From: Streptosporangium sp. NBC_01495
GTDB lineage: Bacteria; Actinomycetota; Actinomycetes; Streptosporangiales; Streptosporangiaceae
NCBI RefSeq assembly: GCF_036250735.1
Contig: NZ_CP109430.1
Coordinates: 7,130,001-7,194,000 of the forward strand
Direction: 5' to 3'
DNA: 64,000 bases
The notes below the pieces were generated by a model that saw nothing but the letters and a program-made list of their open reading frames with translations, ran no database searches and had not been told where the DNA came from. Positions 8,625 to 17,079 of this stretch are shown in pieces. A program made the translations under genes and the position numbers. Numbering within the stretch: position 1 is the stretch's first letter; the number at the start of each line of letters is the position of its first letter.

Positions 8625-8636
8625 ATGACTCATGCG

Positions 8637-8655
8637 TTAGATTAGCCTTACCTAA
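8637..8655. promoter_or_regulatory. IdeR/DmdR1-like iron box 2
   Basis: TTAGATTAGCCTTACCTAA is a near-consensus iron box 26 bases upstream of the permease start at 8682. It sits 31 bases from box 1, one probable site for each divergent transcript. It predicts repression in high iron. Confidence 0.82.
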
Positions 8656-8681
8656 CCATTACCGACGAAGAGGGGTACCTG

Positions 8682-9338
8682 GTGAGCGGGGCCGGTGTGG
8701 CCACGACCACGTCCGAGACGGCCGGGAAACCGGACGGGACGCGTCCCGGACGGGCGAAAGGGCCAGGACGGCGCTCGGCTGCGCCGGCGGCCGGACTGCT
8801 GGCCGGAGTCGCGGCGCTGGTGCTGCCGGCGATGGTCAGCGTCGCGGTGGGCTCGCGCTCGGTCCCGCTGTCCACGGCGCTGGACGCGCTGCTCGCGCCG
8901 GACGGGCCGGTGGACCACACGGTCATCAGGGACCTGCGCGTACCGAGGATCCTGATCGGCGTGGGCGCGGCCCTCGGCCTGGCCGGCGCGCTGATGCAGA
9001 GCCTCACCCGCAACCCGCTCGCCGACCCCGGACTGCTGGGCGTCAACCAGGGCGCCGCGTTCGGGGTGACGGTCGCCATCGGGCTGCTCGGGGTGAGCGA
9101 CCCCTCCCTCTACGTCTGGTTCGCGTTCGCCGCCGCCGCGCCCCAGCTGGCCCGCCGGATCACCCGCTCTCCCGGCGTCACCCTGCTCGCCTCGGCGCTG
9201 ACGGGCGCCACACTGCTGGTCGGCGCCGATCTGGCCGCACAGCGCGTCTTCGCACCGGTGCAGCTGCCGGTGGGAATCATGACCGCCGCGATCGGCGGTA
9301 TATACCTGGTGTTTCTACTCCGGAGGGAACGACGTTGA
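8682..9338 (+). CDS. FecCD-type siderophore permease with large internal deletion
   Basis: 218 aa against the usual 330-350. Start GTG 8682 after GAAGAGGGG. Residues 1-150 match the N-terminal half of BtuC/FecCD permeases (DLRVPRILIGVGAALGLAGA then MQSLTRNPLADPGLLGVNQG). After LYVWFAFA the protein jumps in frame into the C-terminal APQLARRITRSPGVTLL and VGIMTAAIGGIYLVFLLRR. About 120 central residues, several membrane helices, are missing. The frame is intact and overlaps the ATPase gene by 4 bases, so it is probably still translated, but the transport path is likely non-functional. Confidence 0.85.
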   Translation: MSGAGVATTTSETAGKPDGTRPGRAKGPGRRSAAPAAGLLAGVAALVLPAMVSVAVGSRSVPLSTALDALLAPDGPVDHTVIRDLRVPRILIGVGAALGLAGALMQSLTRNPLADPGLLGVNQGAAFGVTVAIGLLGVSDPSLYVWFAFAAAAPQLARRITRSPGVTLLASALTGATLLVGADLAAQRVFAPVQLPVGIMTAAIGGIYLVFLLRRERR

Positions 9339-10129
9339 GACTGTACGGCACCGGACTGACGCTCTCCTACGACAAGCGCGTGGTGGCCAGCGACCTGGAC
9401 GTCACGATCCCCGACGGATCGTTCACCGTGATCATCGGCCCCAACGCGTGCGGCAAGTCCACCATGCTGCGCGCCCTGGCCCGCATGCTCAAACCGCGCG
9501 CCGGGACGGTCCACCTGGACGGGGCCGCGATCACCTCGCTGCCGTCCAAGGAGGTGGCGCGCAGGCTGGGCCTGCTGCCGCAGAGCTCGATCGTGCCCGA
9601 CGGCATCACGGTCGCCGACCTCGTGGGCCGGGGCCGCTACCCGCACCAGCGGCTGATGCGGCAGTGGTCCCGCGAGGACGAGGTCGCGGTGGCGGCGGCC
9701 ATGGAGTCGACCGACGTGACCGAGCTGGCGGACCGCTGCGTCGACGAGCTCTCCGGCGGCCAGCGCCAGCGTGTCTGGCTGGCCATGGCACTGGCCCAGG
9801 AGACCCCGATCCTGCTGCTCGACGAGCCGACGACCTTCCTGGACATCGCCCACCAGATCGAGGTGCTCGACCTCTGCGCCGACCTGCACGAGCGGGGCAG
9901 GACCCTGGTCGCCGTGCTGCACGACCTGAACCAGGCCTGCCGCTACGCCACCCACCTGATCGTGATGCGCGACGGCCGGATCGTCGCCGAGGGCGACCCT
10001 GCCTCGATCATCACGGCCGCGCTGGTGGAGGAGGTCTTCGAGCTGCGCTGCGAGATCATCGAGGACCCGCAGAGCGGCACCCCGCTGATCGTCCCCGAGA
10101 CCCGTCGCCGCGCCCCCGTCCGTACCTAG
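9335..10129 (+). CDS. Iron-siderophore ABC transporter ATP-binding protein (FecE/FepC-like)
   Basis: 264 aa, intact. TTG start at 9335 overlaps the permease stop as TTGA, with GGAGGG upstream. Walker A GPNACGKST lies near residues 36-44, signature LSGGQRQR near 138, Walker B ILLLDEPT near 158, and the switch histidine in VLHDLNQA. The pattern LVGRGRYPHQ is typical of FecE/FhuC ATPases. It would energise siderophore uptake at the cytoplasmic face. Its own permease and binding protein are damaged, so it may serve another transporter or be on the way to loss. Confidence 0.9.
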   Translation: MRLYGTGLTLSYDKRVVASDLDVTIPDGSFTVIIGPNACGKSTMLRALARMLKPRAGTVHLDGAAITSLPSKEVARRLGLLPQSSIVPDGITVADLVGRGRYPHQRLMRQWSREDEVAVAAAMESTDVTELADRCVDELSGGQRQRVWLAMALAQETPILLLDEPTTFLDIAHQIEVLDLCADLHERGRTLVAVLHDLNQACRYATHLIVMRDGRIVAEGDPASIITAALVEEVFELRCEIIEDPQSGTPLIVPETRRRAPVRT

Positions 10130-10142
10130 GCGCGACCGCGGA

Positions 10143-11813
10143 TCAGCCCTCCAGCGCGACCCGGCGGGCCAGTCCCAGGGGAAGCCCGCCGGAACCGGCC
10201 AGCGTGTCGTGGAAGGAGCGCAGGTCGCCACGGCCGGCGGCCAGGTAGTCGTCGCGGATGCGGTCGATCTCTAGGGCGCCGGTCAGGTAGGAGGGCGCCT
10301 GGGTGGGCCACGCGCAGTAGCGGTCGACCTCGCCCCTGGCCGTGCCGGGGGTGAGCGACGATTTCGTGGTCATGTACTTCTCGGCCTGCTCGATCGTCAT
10401 GTCGCCGCAGTGCAGCGAGGTGTCGACGACGATGCGGGCCGCCCGGAAGAGCCTGAAGTCAAGGTAGGCGAGCTCCTGGGCCGGGGTGGTGAAGTAGCCC
10501 TGCTCGTGCATGAGCTTCTCGACGTACAGGCCCCAGCCCTCGGCGAAGTACGGGGTGCGGAACAGCCTGCGGGCCCGCCGGGGGTTGTCCGCCATCCACG
10601 ACAGGTGCCAGTGGTGGCCGGGGTAGGCCTCGTGGACGGCGATGGAGGGCATCTGCGCCCTGGAGTTGGTACGCAGCCGCTGGCGAATCTGGTCCTCGGT
10701 GAAGGAGGACGGGGTGAACGGGACGAAGAAGTGCCCGATCCTGGAGGTCGACAGGGGCGGGGGCGACATGTAGGAGGCGACGGCGACGATGGGCCGCTGG
10801 AACTCCGGCGACGGGACGACCCGGCACTCCTCGCCCTCCGCGAAGGTCACCAGGCCTCGCTCGCGGACGAACCTCCTGGCCCGCTCCGTCTCGGCCTCGT
10901 ACTCGACCAGCATGTCCTCCAGCGTCGGCGCGTGGTCGTCCTGGAGTTCGGTGATGACCGCGTGCCAGTCGCCGGAACCGCCGTCCAGCCTGGCGGCGAC
11001 CTCGCGCATCCGCGCGTCCAGCTCGTCGTAGGCGGCCTGCCCCCGCCTGAGCAGCTCGTCGGCGCCGTAGCCGAGCATCTCCCGCTCGCGCAGCAGGGTG
11101 GAGTAGAGCTCCTCCCCCATCCGCCAGGTGCCGGTCGCCCGGAAATCCTCGAGGAACTCCACCAGCTCGTCGAAGGCCGCCGCCGCGGGCTCGGCCGCCG
11201 CGGCCAGCCGGGCGCGCAGGGCCTCGTCGGTGACCTGGCCGGGGACCGTCTCGGTGAGGAAGCGCCGGGCGGTCCGCGACTGGCCCAGCCCTCGCTGAAC
11301 CAGCAGCGGAGCCGCCAGGGCGGGGTCGAGGTTGGCCCGGCAGGCGGCGATGACGTCCGGCACCTCGGCCAGCCGGGCGACGGCCGCGTCCACCAGCTCG
11401 GCCTCGGTGGACAGCCGCTGCAGGAACGGCCCGAACATCGAGGCGAAGATCGGTCCCACGTAGGCGGACGGGTCGCGCCGCCAGATCGGCCACGTCTCGT
11501 ACGCGATCCCGCCGCGCAGCGTGGACATGACCAGCTCCCGGTCGATCTCGTCCTCGAAGCTCGCGGGGCTCTCGGGGCTCGCGGGACTCTCCGCGTCCCC
11601 GAGGCTCCCCGGACTCCCGGAACTCCCGGGAGCCTGGACCTCCTGGAGCCGCTCCAGCCAGCGGCGCGCCTCCCGCTCCCTGGCGAGGATGCCGGACTCG
11701 GTGAAGTCACCGAGGGTTCTGTCGTACCCCTGCGCGCCCGCGAGGGCGGCGTAGGCGGGATTCGCCGCCAGATACCAGTCGAGGAAGCCGCTCACGAGCT
11801 CAGGAGACGTCAT
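10143..11813 (-). CDS. DUF885 family protein, probable metallopeptidase-like
   Basis: 556 aa, starting at ATG 11813 (MTSPELVSGFLDWYLAANPA). The DUF885 family is placed near zinc carboxypeptidases, and the HExxH-like AVHEAYPGHHWHLSW is present around residue 400. It is about the usual length. Residues 70-100 carry an insertion rich in GS/SP repeats (11553-11640) between the first helical segment and the core, and this looks like a minisatellite expansion. There is no signal peptide. It is convergent with the iron ATPase gene (13 bp apart). Confidence 0.82.
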   Translation of the reverse strand: MTSPELVSGFLDWYLAANPAYAALAGAQGYDRTLGDFTESGILAREREARRWLERLQEVQAPGSSGSPGSLGDAESPASPESPASFEDEIDRELVMSTLRGGIAYETWPIWRRDPSAYVGPIFASMFGPFLQRLSTEAELVDAAVARLAEVPDVIAACRANLDPALAAPLLVQRGLGQSRTARRFLTETVPGQVTDEALRARLAAAAEPAAAAFDELVEFLEDFRATGTWRMGEELYSTLLREREMLGYGADELLRRGQAAYDELDARMREVAARLDGGSGDWHAVITELQDDHAPTLEDMLVEYEAETERARRFVRERGLVTFAEGEECRVVPSPEFQRPIVAVASYMSPPPLSTSRIGHFFVPFTPSSFTEDQIRQRLRTNSRAQMPSIAVHEAYPGHHWHLSWMADNPRRARRLFRTPYFAEGWGLYVEKLMHEQGYFTTPAQELAYLDFRLFRAARIVVDTSLHCGDMTIEQAEKYMTTKSSLTPGTARGEVDRYCAWPTQAPSYLTGALEIDRIRDDYLAAGRGDLRSFHDTLAGSGGLPLGLARRVALEG

Positions 11814-11976
11814 AACGCCGGATCCTACTTGGCGGATGATCTCGTCACCGGTGTCGTCGCCCGTCCGTCCCCTGTCGGCCAGGAGCACCCGGGCCCGAAC
11901 GCCCCGGCGGACCCGGTGGGTACGCCCGAGCGGACCCCGAGTCCGCGGACAAGCGGGCACGGCTCCGCGATTCCCA

Positions 11977-11988
11977 TAAACTCGTGTT
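11977..11988 (+). promoter_or_regulatory. Leaderless-type -10 element of the GroES-like gene
   Basis: TAAACT at 11977-11982 fits the actinobacterial -10 TANNNT and ends 6 bases before GTG 11989. No ribosome binding site is visible before that start. Together these features are the known signature of leaderless mRNAs in actinobacteria. Confidence 0.45.
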
Positions 11989-12309
11989 GTGGGTGACCCG
12001 AAGTTCGAGATCCAGATGCTCCATGACCGCGTGATGGTCAAGATCGAGCAGGAGTCCGAGGAACGGCGCAGCACGGCGGGCATCGTCATCCCGGCGACGG
12101 TGAAGATGGCCAACCGCCTCGTCTGGGGTGAGGTCTGCGGCGCCGGCCAGAACGCCCGCGCGGTCAAGGTCGGCGACAAGGTCCTGTTCAACCCCGAGGA
12201 GCAGTACGAGGTCGAGGTCCACGGCCAGCTCTACCTGGTCATGCGCGAGCGCGACCTGCACGCCATCGCCACCCCGCAGACCGACAACGGCACCGGCCTG
12301 TACCTTTGA
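11989..12309 (+). CDS. Orphan GroES-family co-chaperone
   Basis: 106 aa. It follows the Cpn10 fold: LHDRVMVKIEQESEERRSTAGIVIP at the start (barrel strand and mobile loop), WGEVCGAG in the middle, VGDKVLFNP, and a C-terminal strand YLVMRERDLHAI. No groEL gene lies beside it, so it is a stand-alone homologue rather than the housekeeping groES. It is more divergent than the usual sequence, and the mobile loop lacks the standard IVL tripeptide context. It could cap a GroEL paralogue encoded elsewhere. Confidence 0.8.
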   Translation: MGDPKFEIQMLHDRVMVKIEQESEERRSTAGIVIPATVKMANRLVWGEVCGAGQNARAVKVGDKVLFNPEEQYEVEVHGQLYLVMRERDLHAIATPQTDNGTGLYL

Positions 12310-12465
12310 CGGCCGCGCCCGTGAGTGTCCGGCTCACGCGTCGGCCGGCATCCCCGTGCCCGGGTCCCCGGGGTCGTAGGCCGGTCCCCCGGGCATCCCG
12401 TGGGGGCGGCCCGAACCGGCGTGCGGGGCTCCCTCGCTCCGCTCATCCGCCGAGCGGGAGCCCGA

Positions 12466-13443
12466 TCACCTCCGGGTGTAGCCGAGGTAGAGCTTGTTGG
12501 ACCAGTCGGCGGCGGAGAAGGCGGCCAGGACCCGCGTGGTCTTGCCCTTCAGGGTGGACAGGACCACCTGGTAGTGGCCGGAGGCGGGGATGACGGCGAT
12601 GAAGTGTTTCTCGTCCCACCAGCCCCACAGGGCCTTCGGCTTGATGCCGGGCACCTTGACCGCGAGCTTGCCCGAGGTGCGGTCCCAGACGCAGACGTGC
12701 TCGGTGTAGCTGGACGGGCACCAGGTCATCAGGCCCCGTCCCGAGGGGGTGAAGGCGTCCTCCCCGCCGGCGGGCCTGCCGGTCTTGGCCAGGGTGCGGC
12801 GGATCGCGCCGTCCTGCCCGTAGAAGCGGGCGCCCCCCGCGTACTCGGCCACGACGTCGACGCCGTCGGAGCTCCAGCGGAACCTCGCGGCCTTGTCCAC
12901 ATTGGCCACGGTCACCGTCTTGGCGGTCTTCGCCACCACGTCGACGACCACGAACCCGGAGGTCACCCAGGCGGATCCGCTCTTCCTCTCGACGGTCAGC
13001 ACCGCCTTGCCGCCGTTGCGGTTCCAGTGAGCGTAGTGCGCGACGAGCGGCTTCTTCACCGTACGGATCCTGGTGCCCTTTGAGGTCGCCAGGTCGAGCA
13101 GGACGACCGAGTCGTAGCCGCTCTGGTAGGAGGTGGGCACCGCGAGGGCCTTGGCCCCCTTCGGCGCGACCGTGATCTCCTGGTAGGCGGCCTGCCGGGT
13201 GAATCCGGCACCCCTGCGCAGGTAGGTCATCTTGCCGAAGGAGTAAGAGGTCACCCTGAGCGCGTCCTTGGAATCCTCCCTGACGGTGACCCGGGTGCCG
13301 GGCAGCACGATGTCGACGGGCGCGGCGGCGGGGCCGGCGGCTGCCTGCTCGGCGGCGTGCGCGGCCACCGGAACCGGCACGATCACCGAGATCAGGAGGG
13401 CGAGGCAACCGAGCAACCGGTAAATCCCAGGAGTCACGGACAC
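12466..13443 (-). CDS. Secreted protein of unknown function, beta-propeller-like
   Basis: 325 aa. A clear signal peptide ends near VAAHA at residue 30. The mature part is beta-rich, with regularly spaced strands such as SVVLLDLATSKGTRI, HWNRNGGKAVLTVERKSG, RWSSDGVDVVAEY and LMTWCPSSYTEHVCVWD, like degenerate TolB/WD blades. One Cys pair (WCPSS...HVCVW) could form a disulfide. No catalytic motif is recognised. It stands alone, convergent with the GroES-like gene. Confidence 0.7.
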   Translation of the reverse strand: MSVTPGIYRLLGCLALLISVIVPVPVAAHAAEQAAAGPAAAPVDIVLPGTRVTVREDSKDALRVTSYSFGKMTYLRRGAGFTRQAAYQEITVAPKGAKALAVPTSYQSGYDSVVLLDLATSKGTRIRTVKKPLVAHYAHWNRNGGKAVLTVERKSGSAWVTSGFVVVDVVAKTAKTVTVANVDKAARFRWSSDGVDVVAEYAGGARFYGQDGAIRRTLAKTGRPAGGEDAFTPSGRGLMTWCPSSYTEHVCVWDRTSGKLAVKVPGIKPKALWGWWDEKHFIAVIPASGHYQVVLSTLKGKTTRVLAAFSAADWSNKLYLGYTRR

Positions 13444-13840
13444 GGCGGAATCTTAAGCCGGAAAGCCCTCAAGATCTTGATCTAGAACGAATCGGTTAGA
13501 AGAGGTGTGAGAGAGGCCGACCGGGGTGAGGGGACACCGGAAGGCGGGCGTGACGAAAAGCGGAGAAGCGGGAGAGCGCGAGAGCAAGAGGGCGCGAGAG
13601 CAAGAGGGCGGGGACACGGGAGAGGCCGGAGAGCGGGGACACGGGACCCCGTGGGACGCGAGACCCCGTGGGGACGAGCGGAGCCGGCGAGGGCGACGCG
13701 GCGGGCAGACCGAAAACGAACGGCGATTTTACGGCGGCGGGCTCCATACCGTCCCCCACTGTTTTCGTGGAGGGTCCGCGCCGCGCAACGCAAAGTCAGC
13801 CGATCCGGGCGGGGTGGATTCGGGCTCGGTGAGCCCTGTC
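13444..13840. other. Intergenic region with short tandem repeats
   Basis: No supported gene in about 397 bases; the ORFs here are low-complexity frames. Around 13575-13610 the segment GCGAGAGCAAGAGGGC is repeated in tandem, and GAGCGGGGACACGGGA-type motifs recur around 13608-13645. The region separates divergent genes and must hold both promoters. Confidence 0.5.
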
Positions 13841-15700
13841 ATGAAGTTAGGGGCCCTATCACCGATTAATGTCCCTCTCATGAGGGATCGGTCATGTGTG
13901 CCCCGTTCCTGGGTGCCCATCGCGGCCGGTTACGCGGCGATGGCGATCGGCGTCCTGGACATCCTCAGGGCCGTGCTGCCCGCGTTCAGAAAAAGCCTGG
14001 TCGGCGAGCTCACCGGGTTCCTGCCCGGAACGTTCGCCTCGCTCGCCCAGGCGGTCTCGCTCGTCCTGGGCATCCTGATCGTCATGCTCGCCCACGGCCT
14101 CCGCCGCAGGAAGAACCGGGCCTGGCGGGCGGTGATGGTGCTCCTGCCGCTGAGCGCCCTCATGGAGTTCCTGCACTCGCACCATCCCTTCACCGCCATC
14201 CTCACCACTCCGGTCATCGCCCTGCTCGTGGCCAGGCAGCGCGAGTTCTACGCCCTCTCCGATCCCCGGACCCGCTGGCGGGCGCTGTGGAACCTCCTCG
14301 TCCTCCTCGTCCTGGACATCGGCCTCGGCTGGGTCGTGGTCAACGCCCACCCCAAGACGACCGTCGGTGACCCCAGCGCCGAAGAGCGGCTCCAGCACGT
14401 GCTGCTCGGCCTCATCGGGGTGGAGGGCCCGGTCAGGTACTCCTCGGAGCGGACCGCCGACCTGGTCTTCTACTCCCTCCTCGGGCTCGGCGCGCTCACC
14501 GCGGTGACCACCCTCTATCTCGCCCTGCGTCCGGAAAGGCCCGTGGCCGAACTTGACCCCCGGCAGGAGGAGACGGTCCGCGAGCTGCTCGCCCGGCACG
14601 GTGCCCGCGACTCGCTGGGCTACTTCGCGCTGCGCCGCGACAAGAGCGTCGTGTTCTCCCCGACGGGCAAGGCGGTGATCGCCTACCGCGTGGTCTCGGG
14701 GGTGATGCTCGCCAGCGGCGACCCCATCGGGGACGTCGAGGCGTGGCCGGGCGCGATCAGGCGGTTCCTGGAGGAGGCGGAGCGGCACGCCTGGGTACCC
14801 GCCGTGATCGGCTGCAGCGAGACGGGCGGCGAGGTCTGGACCAGGGAGGGACGCCTGTCCGCCCTGGAGATCGGTGACGAGGCCGTCATCGACGTCGCCG
14901 CCTTCACCCTTGAGGGCAGGACGATGCGCAACGTCCGGCAGATGGTGAACCGGGTGGAGCGCGCGGGCTACACCTGTCTCGTACGGCGGGTCGGGGACCT
15001 CACCGAGGCGGAGAAGGACAGGATCCGGTACGCCGCCGACTCCTGGCGCGGCACGGACACCGAGCGGGGCTTCTCCATGGCGCTCGGCCGTTTCGGCGAC
15101 CCCGCCGACGCCGAATGCGTCGTCGTCACGGCGCACAGGCCCGCCGAGACCACCGGAAACGCCGTGGAGACCGCGGACGCCAAAAGCGGCGGGGCCGCGG
15201 CGGAGGGCGGGACCGGGCCGGGCGAGGACATCCACGCCGTCCTGCACTTCGTCCCCTGGGGGAGGAGCGGCATGTCCCTCGACCTGATGCGCCGCGACCA
15301 CGACGCCGACCCGGGCCTCAACGACCTGCTGATCGTCAAGGCCCTGCAGGCGGCCCCGGCCCTCGGCGTGAGCGTGGTCTCGCTCAATTTCGCCATGTTC
15401 CGCGCCGCGCTCGCCAGGGGCGAGCGGCTGGGCGCGGGTCCGATCCTCCGTGCCTGGTACGTCCTCCTGGTCTTCCTGTCCAGGTGGTTCCAGATCGAGT
15501 CGCTGTACCGGTTCAACGCGAAGTTCCAGCCACTGTGGAAACCCCGCTTCCTGGTCTATCCCGCGGTGCGGGACCTCCCTCGGATCGGCGTGTCGGCGCT
15601 CCAGGCGGAGGCCTTCATCTCCCTCTGCCTTCCCGGGATCGCCTCCCGCCGCCTCAGGATCCCCCGCCGGGCATCCCCCCGCACCTCACGCACTCCATGA
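13841..15700 (+). CDS. DUF2156 (MprF/LysX-like) membrane protein
   Basis: 619 aa from ATG 13841; ATG 13880 is an alternative, and neither has a strong ribosome binding site. Residues 20-240 hold about six membrane helices (SWVPIAAGYAAMAIGVLDIL, LWNLLVLLVLDIGLGWVV). Residues 260-610 form the DUF2156 phosphatidylglycerol lysyltransferase-type GNAT pair (ESLYRFNAKFQPLWKPRFLVY near the end). Related proteins add amino acids to phosphatidylglycerol from aminoacyl-tRNA and alter surface charge. A low-complexity insert (about residues 445-465) interrupts the transferase domain. No LysRS domain is fused, unlike LysX. Confidence 0.85.
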   Translation: MKLGALSPINVPLMRDRSCVPRSWVPIAAGYAAMAIGVLDILRAVLPAFRKSLVGELTGFLPGTFASLAQAVSLVLGILIVMLAHGLRRRKNRAWRAVMVLLPLSALMEFLHSHHPFTAILTTPVIALLVARQREFYALSDPRTRWRALWNLLVLLVLDIGLGWVVVNAHPKTTVGDPSAEERLQHVLLGLIGVEGPVRYSSERTADLVFYSLLGLGALTAVTTLYLALRPERPVAELDPRQEETVRELLARHGARDSLGYFALRRDKSVVFSPTGKAVIAYRVVSGVMLASGDPIGDVEAWPGAIRRFLEEAERHAWVPAVIGCSETGGEVWTREGRLSALEIGDEAVIDVAAFTLEGRTMRNVRQMVNRVERAGYTCLVRRVGDLTEAEKDRIRYAADSWRGTDTERGFSMALGRFGDPADAECVVVTAHRPAETTGNAVETADAKSGGAAAEGGTGPGEDIHAVLHFVPWGRSGMSLDLMRRDHDADPGLNDLLIVKALQAAPALGVSVVSLNFAMFRAALARGERLGAGPILRAWYVLLVFLSRWFQIESLYRFNAKFQPLWKPRFLVYPAVRDLPRIGVSALQAEAFISLCLPGIASRRLRIPRRASPRTSRTP

Positions 15701-15926
15701 CCATGGGGACGCGGTGGCGCCGATGTTCGTAGAAACGGTGACCGAGCGCTGTCACGACGAGCACCCCGCCGAGCAGCAGAAGCATGAACGGCCCGTACTT
15801 CTCGTGCCCTATCAGGCCCATGACGAGATGGGCGATACCAGCGGCGACGATGATCGCGCCGACGTTGAGCAGTTCCCTGTTGAGCGTCCACCCCGAGGCG
15901 GATCGTTCCCGTTCCGTCTCACTCAT
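15654..15926 (-). CDS. Small two-helix membrane protein of unknown function
   Basis: 90 aa. Two predicted membrane helices (LLNVGAIIVAAGIAHLVMGL and YGPFMLLLLGGVLVVTALGH) separated by a short charged turn (IGHEKYG), with a His/Arg-rich C-terminus and two Cys. Its 3' end overlaps the DUF2156 gene by 47 bp tail to tail. Function unknown. Confidence 0.6.
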   Translation of the reverse strand: MSETERERSASGWTLNRELLNVGAIIVAAGIAHLVMGLIGHEKYGPFMLLLLGGVLVVTALGHRFYEHRRHRVPMVMECVRCGGMPGGGS

Positions 15927-16092
15927 GCGTCCAGGCTCACTACCGTCGGTTACAGTCCCCGACGGATCCCGTCACCATGATGTAAAACACGGAGCATCTT
16001 CCCGGGGCGGCGAACATTGTGAACCATGTGATCCGTCGGTGATCCATCGGAAAACAAACCCCCGCGCCGAGCGGTGACCGGCGAGGCCCCCG

Positions 16093-16923
16093 TCAGCCGC
16101 CGAGCCTGCGGAACGTACGCGTCGACAGGGGCAGGAAGACGGCGATCAGCAGCAGCGGCCAGAGCACCGCCATGAGCGTGGCGTGCTGCGCGACCCAGGA
16201 TTCACCTCCCCAGCCGGGGTTGTCGAAGAGCCTCCTGGCGGCCGTGGCGGTGGCCGAGAGCGGGTTCCACTCCGCGATCGCCCCGAGCCAGCCGGGCATG
16301 GTGCCGGGGTCGACGAACACGCTGGACAGGAAGCCGACGGGCCAGACCAGGATCTGCACGGACGTCACCACCTCCGGCCCTCCCGCGACGAGGCCGATGA
16401 AGATCCCCACCCAGAGCAGGGCGAAGCGCAACAGCAGAAGCAGGCCCACGGCGGTCAGCGCCGCGGTCAGTCCTCCCCCGGCGCGCCATCCGAGCAGCAG
16501 CCCGGTCACGATCATGACGGCCAGCCCGACGACCGAGTTGAGCATGTCGGCGATCCCCCGGCCCATGACCACCGCGGAGGCGCTCATCGGCATGGAGCGG
16601 AACCGGTCGGTCACCCCTTTGGCCGCGTCGGTGGTGACCGCCATCATCGTGCTCTCCAGGCCGAAGAGCATCGTCATGGCGAACATGCCGGGGATCAGGA
16701 AGTCGAAGTAGTCCCCGCCGCCGGGGATGCCGATGGCGCCGCCGAACAGCCCGCCGAACATCAGCACCATCATGATCGGGAAGAACCACCCGAGGATGAC
16801 CGGGCCCGGCTGCCGGACCCAGTGGTTCAGGTCGCGCAGGGTGACGGTCCAGGAGTCGGCCAGCGCCCAGCCGAACCGGGCCATCGGGGACCTGGCGGGC
16901 GGCGTCGCGGTCGTCGTGCTCAC
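16093..16923 (-). CDS. ABC-2 type exporter permease (DrrB-like)
   Basis: 276 aa. GTG 16923 is the start, with GGAGGTATCCCC upstream. It is an ABC2_membrane permease with six hydrophobic segments. The typical EADR-like motif appears as LMFGGLFGGAIGIPGGGDYFD before the second helix, and the C-terminal AEWNPLSATATAARRLFDNPG is characteristic of DrrB-type daunorubicin-resistance permeases. With the ATPase gene upstream it would form a drug or lipid exporter in the membrane. It is coupled to that gene through a 47-codon linking ORF (16920-17063). Confidence 0.88.
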   Translation of the reverse strand: MSTTTATPPARSPMARFGWALADSWTVTLRDLNHWVRQPGPVILGWFFPIMMVLMFGGLFGGAIGIPGGGDYFDFLIPGMFAMTMLFGLESTMMAVTTDAAKGVTDRFRSMPMSASAVVMGRGIADMLNSVVGLAVMIVTGLLLGWRAGGGLTAALTAVGLLLLLRFALLWVGIFIGLVAGGPEVVTSVQILVWPVGFLSSVFVDPGTMPGWLGAIAEWNPLSATATAARRLFDNPGWGGESWVAQHATLMAVLWPLLLIAVFLPLSTRTFRRLGG

Positions 16924-17063
16924 GGGGATACCTCCGTACCGGGAAACAGGGTCGTCGTGCTCGCGCGGGTGCCCGCGCCGGGGAGTGCGGTGCTCAAGCG
17001 GACGCCTGCGTACCCGCACGACGTCTCGGAGCACATGGTCTGGATCGGGAGCGCGGTGCTCAA
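16920..17063 (-). CDS. 47-codon linking ORF between exporter ATPase and permease genes
   Basis: A TTG at 17063 overlaps the ATPase stop as TTGA, and the ORF's TGA overlaps the permease start as GTGA, so all three frames are chained by 4-nt overlaps. The ORF contains two 66-bp-spaced copies of the ATPase 3' end (see the repeat entry). Near its end it has AGCACGACGACC, the same bases that follow the permease GTG. It is best read as duplicated junction DNA that keeps ribosomes moving into the permease gene rather than as a functional peptide. Translation is unproven. Confidence 0.4.
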   Translation of the reverse strand: MSTALPIQTMCSETSCGYAGVRLSTALPGAGTRASTTTLFPGTEVSP

Positions 17064-17079
17064 GCGGACGCCTCCGTAC
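16981..17079. repeat. 33-bp direct repeat at the drrA-drrB junction
   Basis: 16981-17013 and 17047-17079 are identical at 31 of 33 positions and lie 66 bp apart. The right copy is the real 3' end of the ATPase gene; the left copy lies in the intergenic space. Confidence 0.9.
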
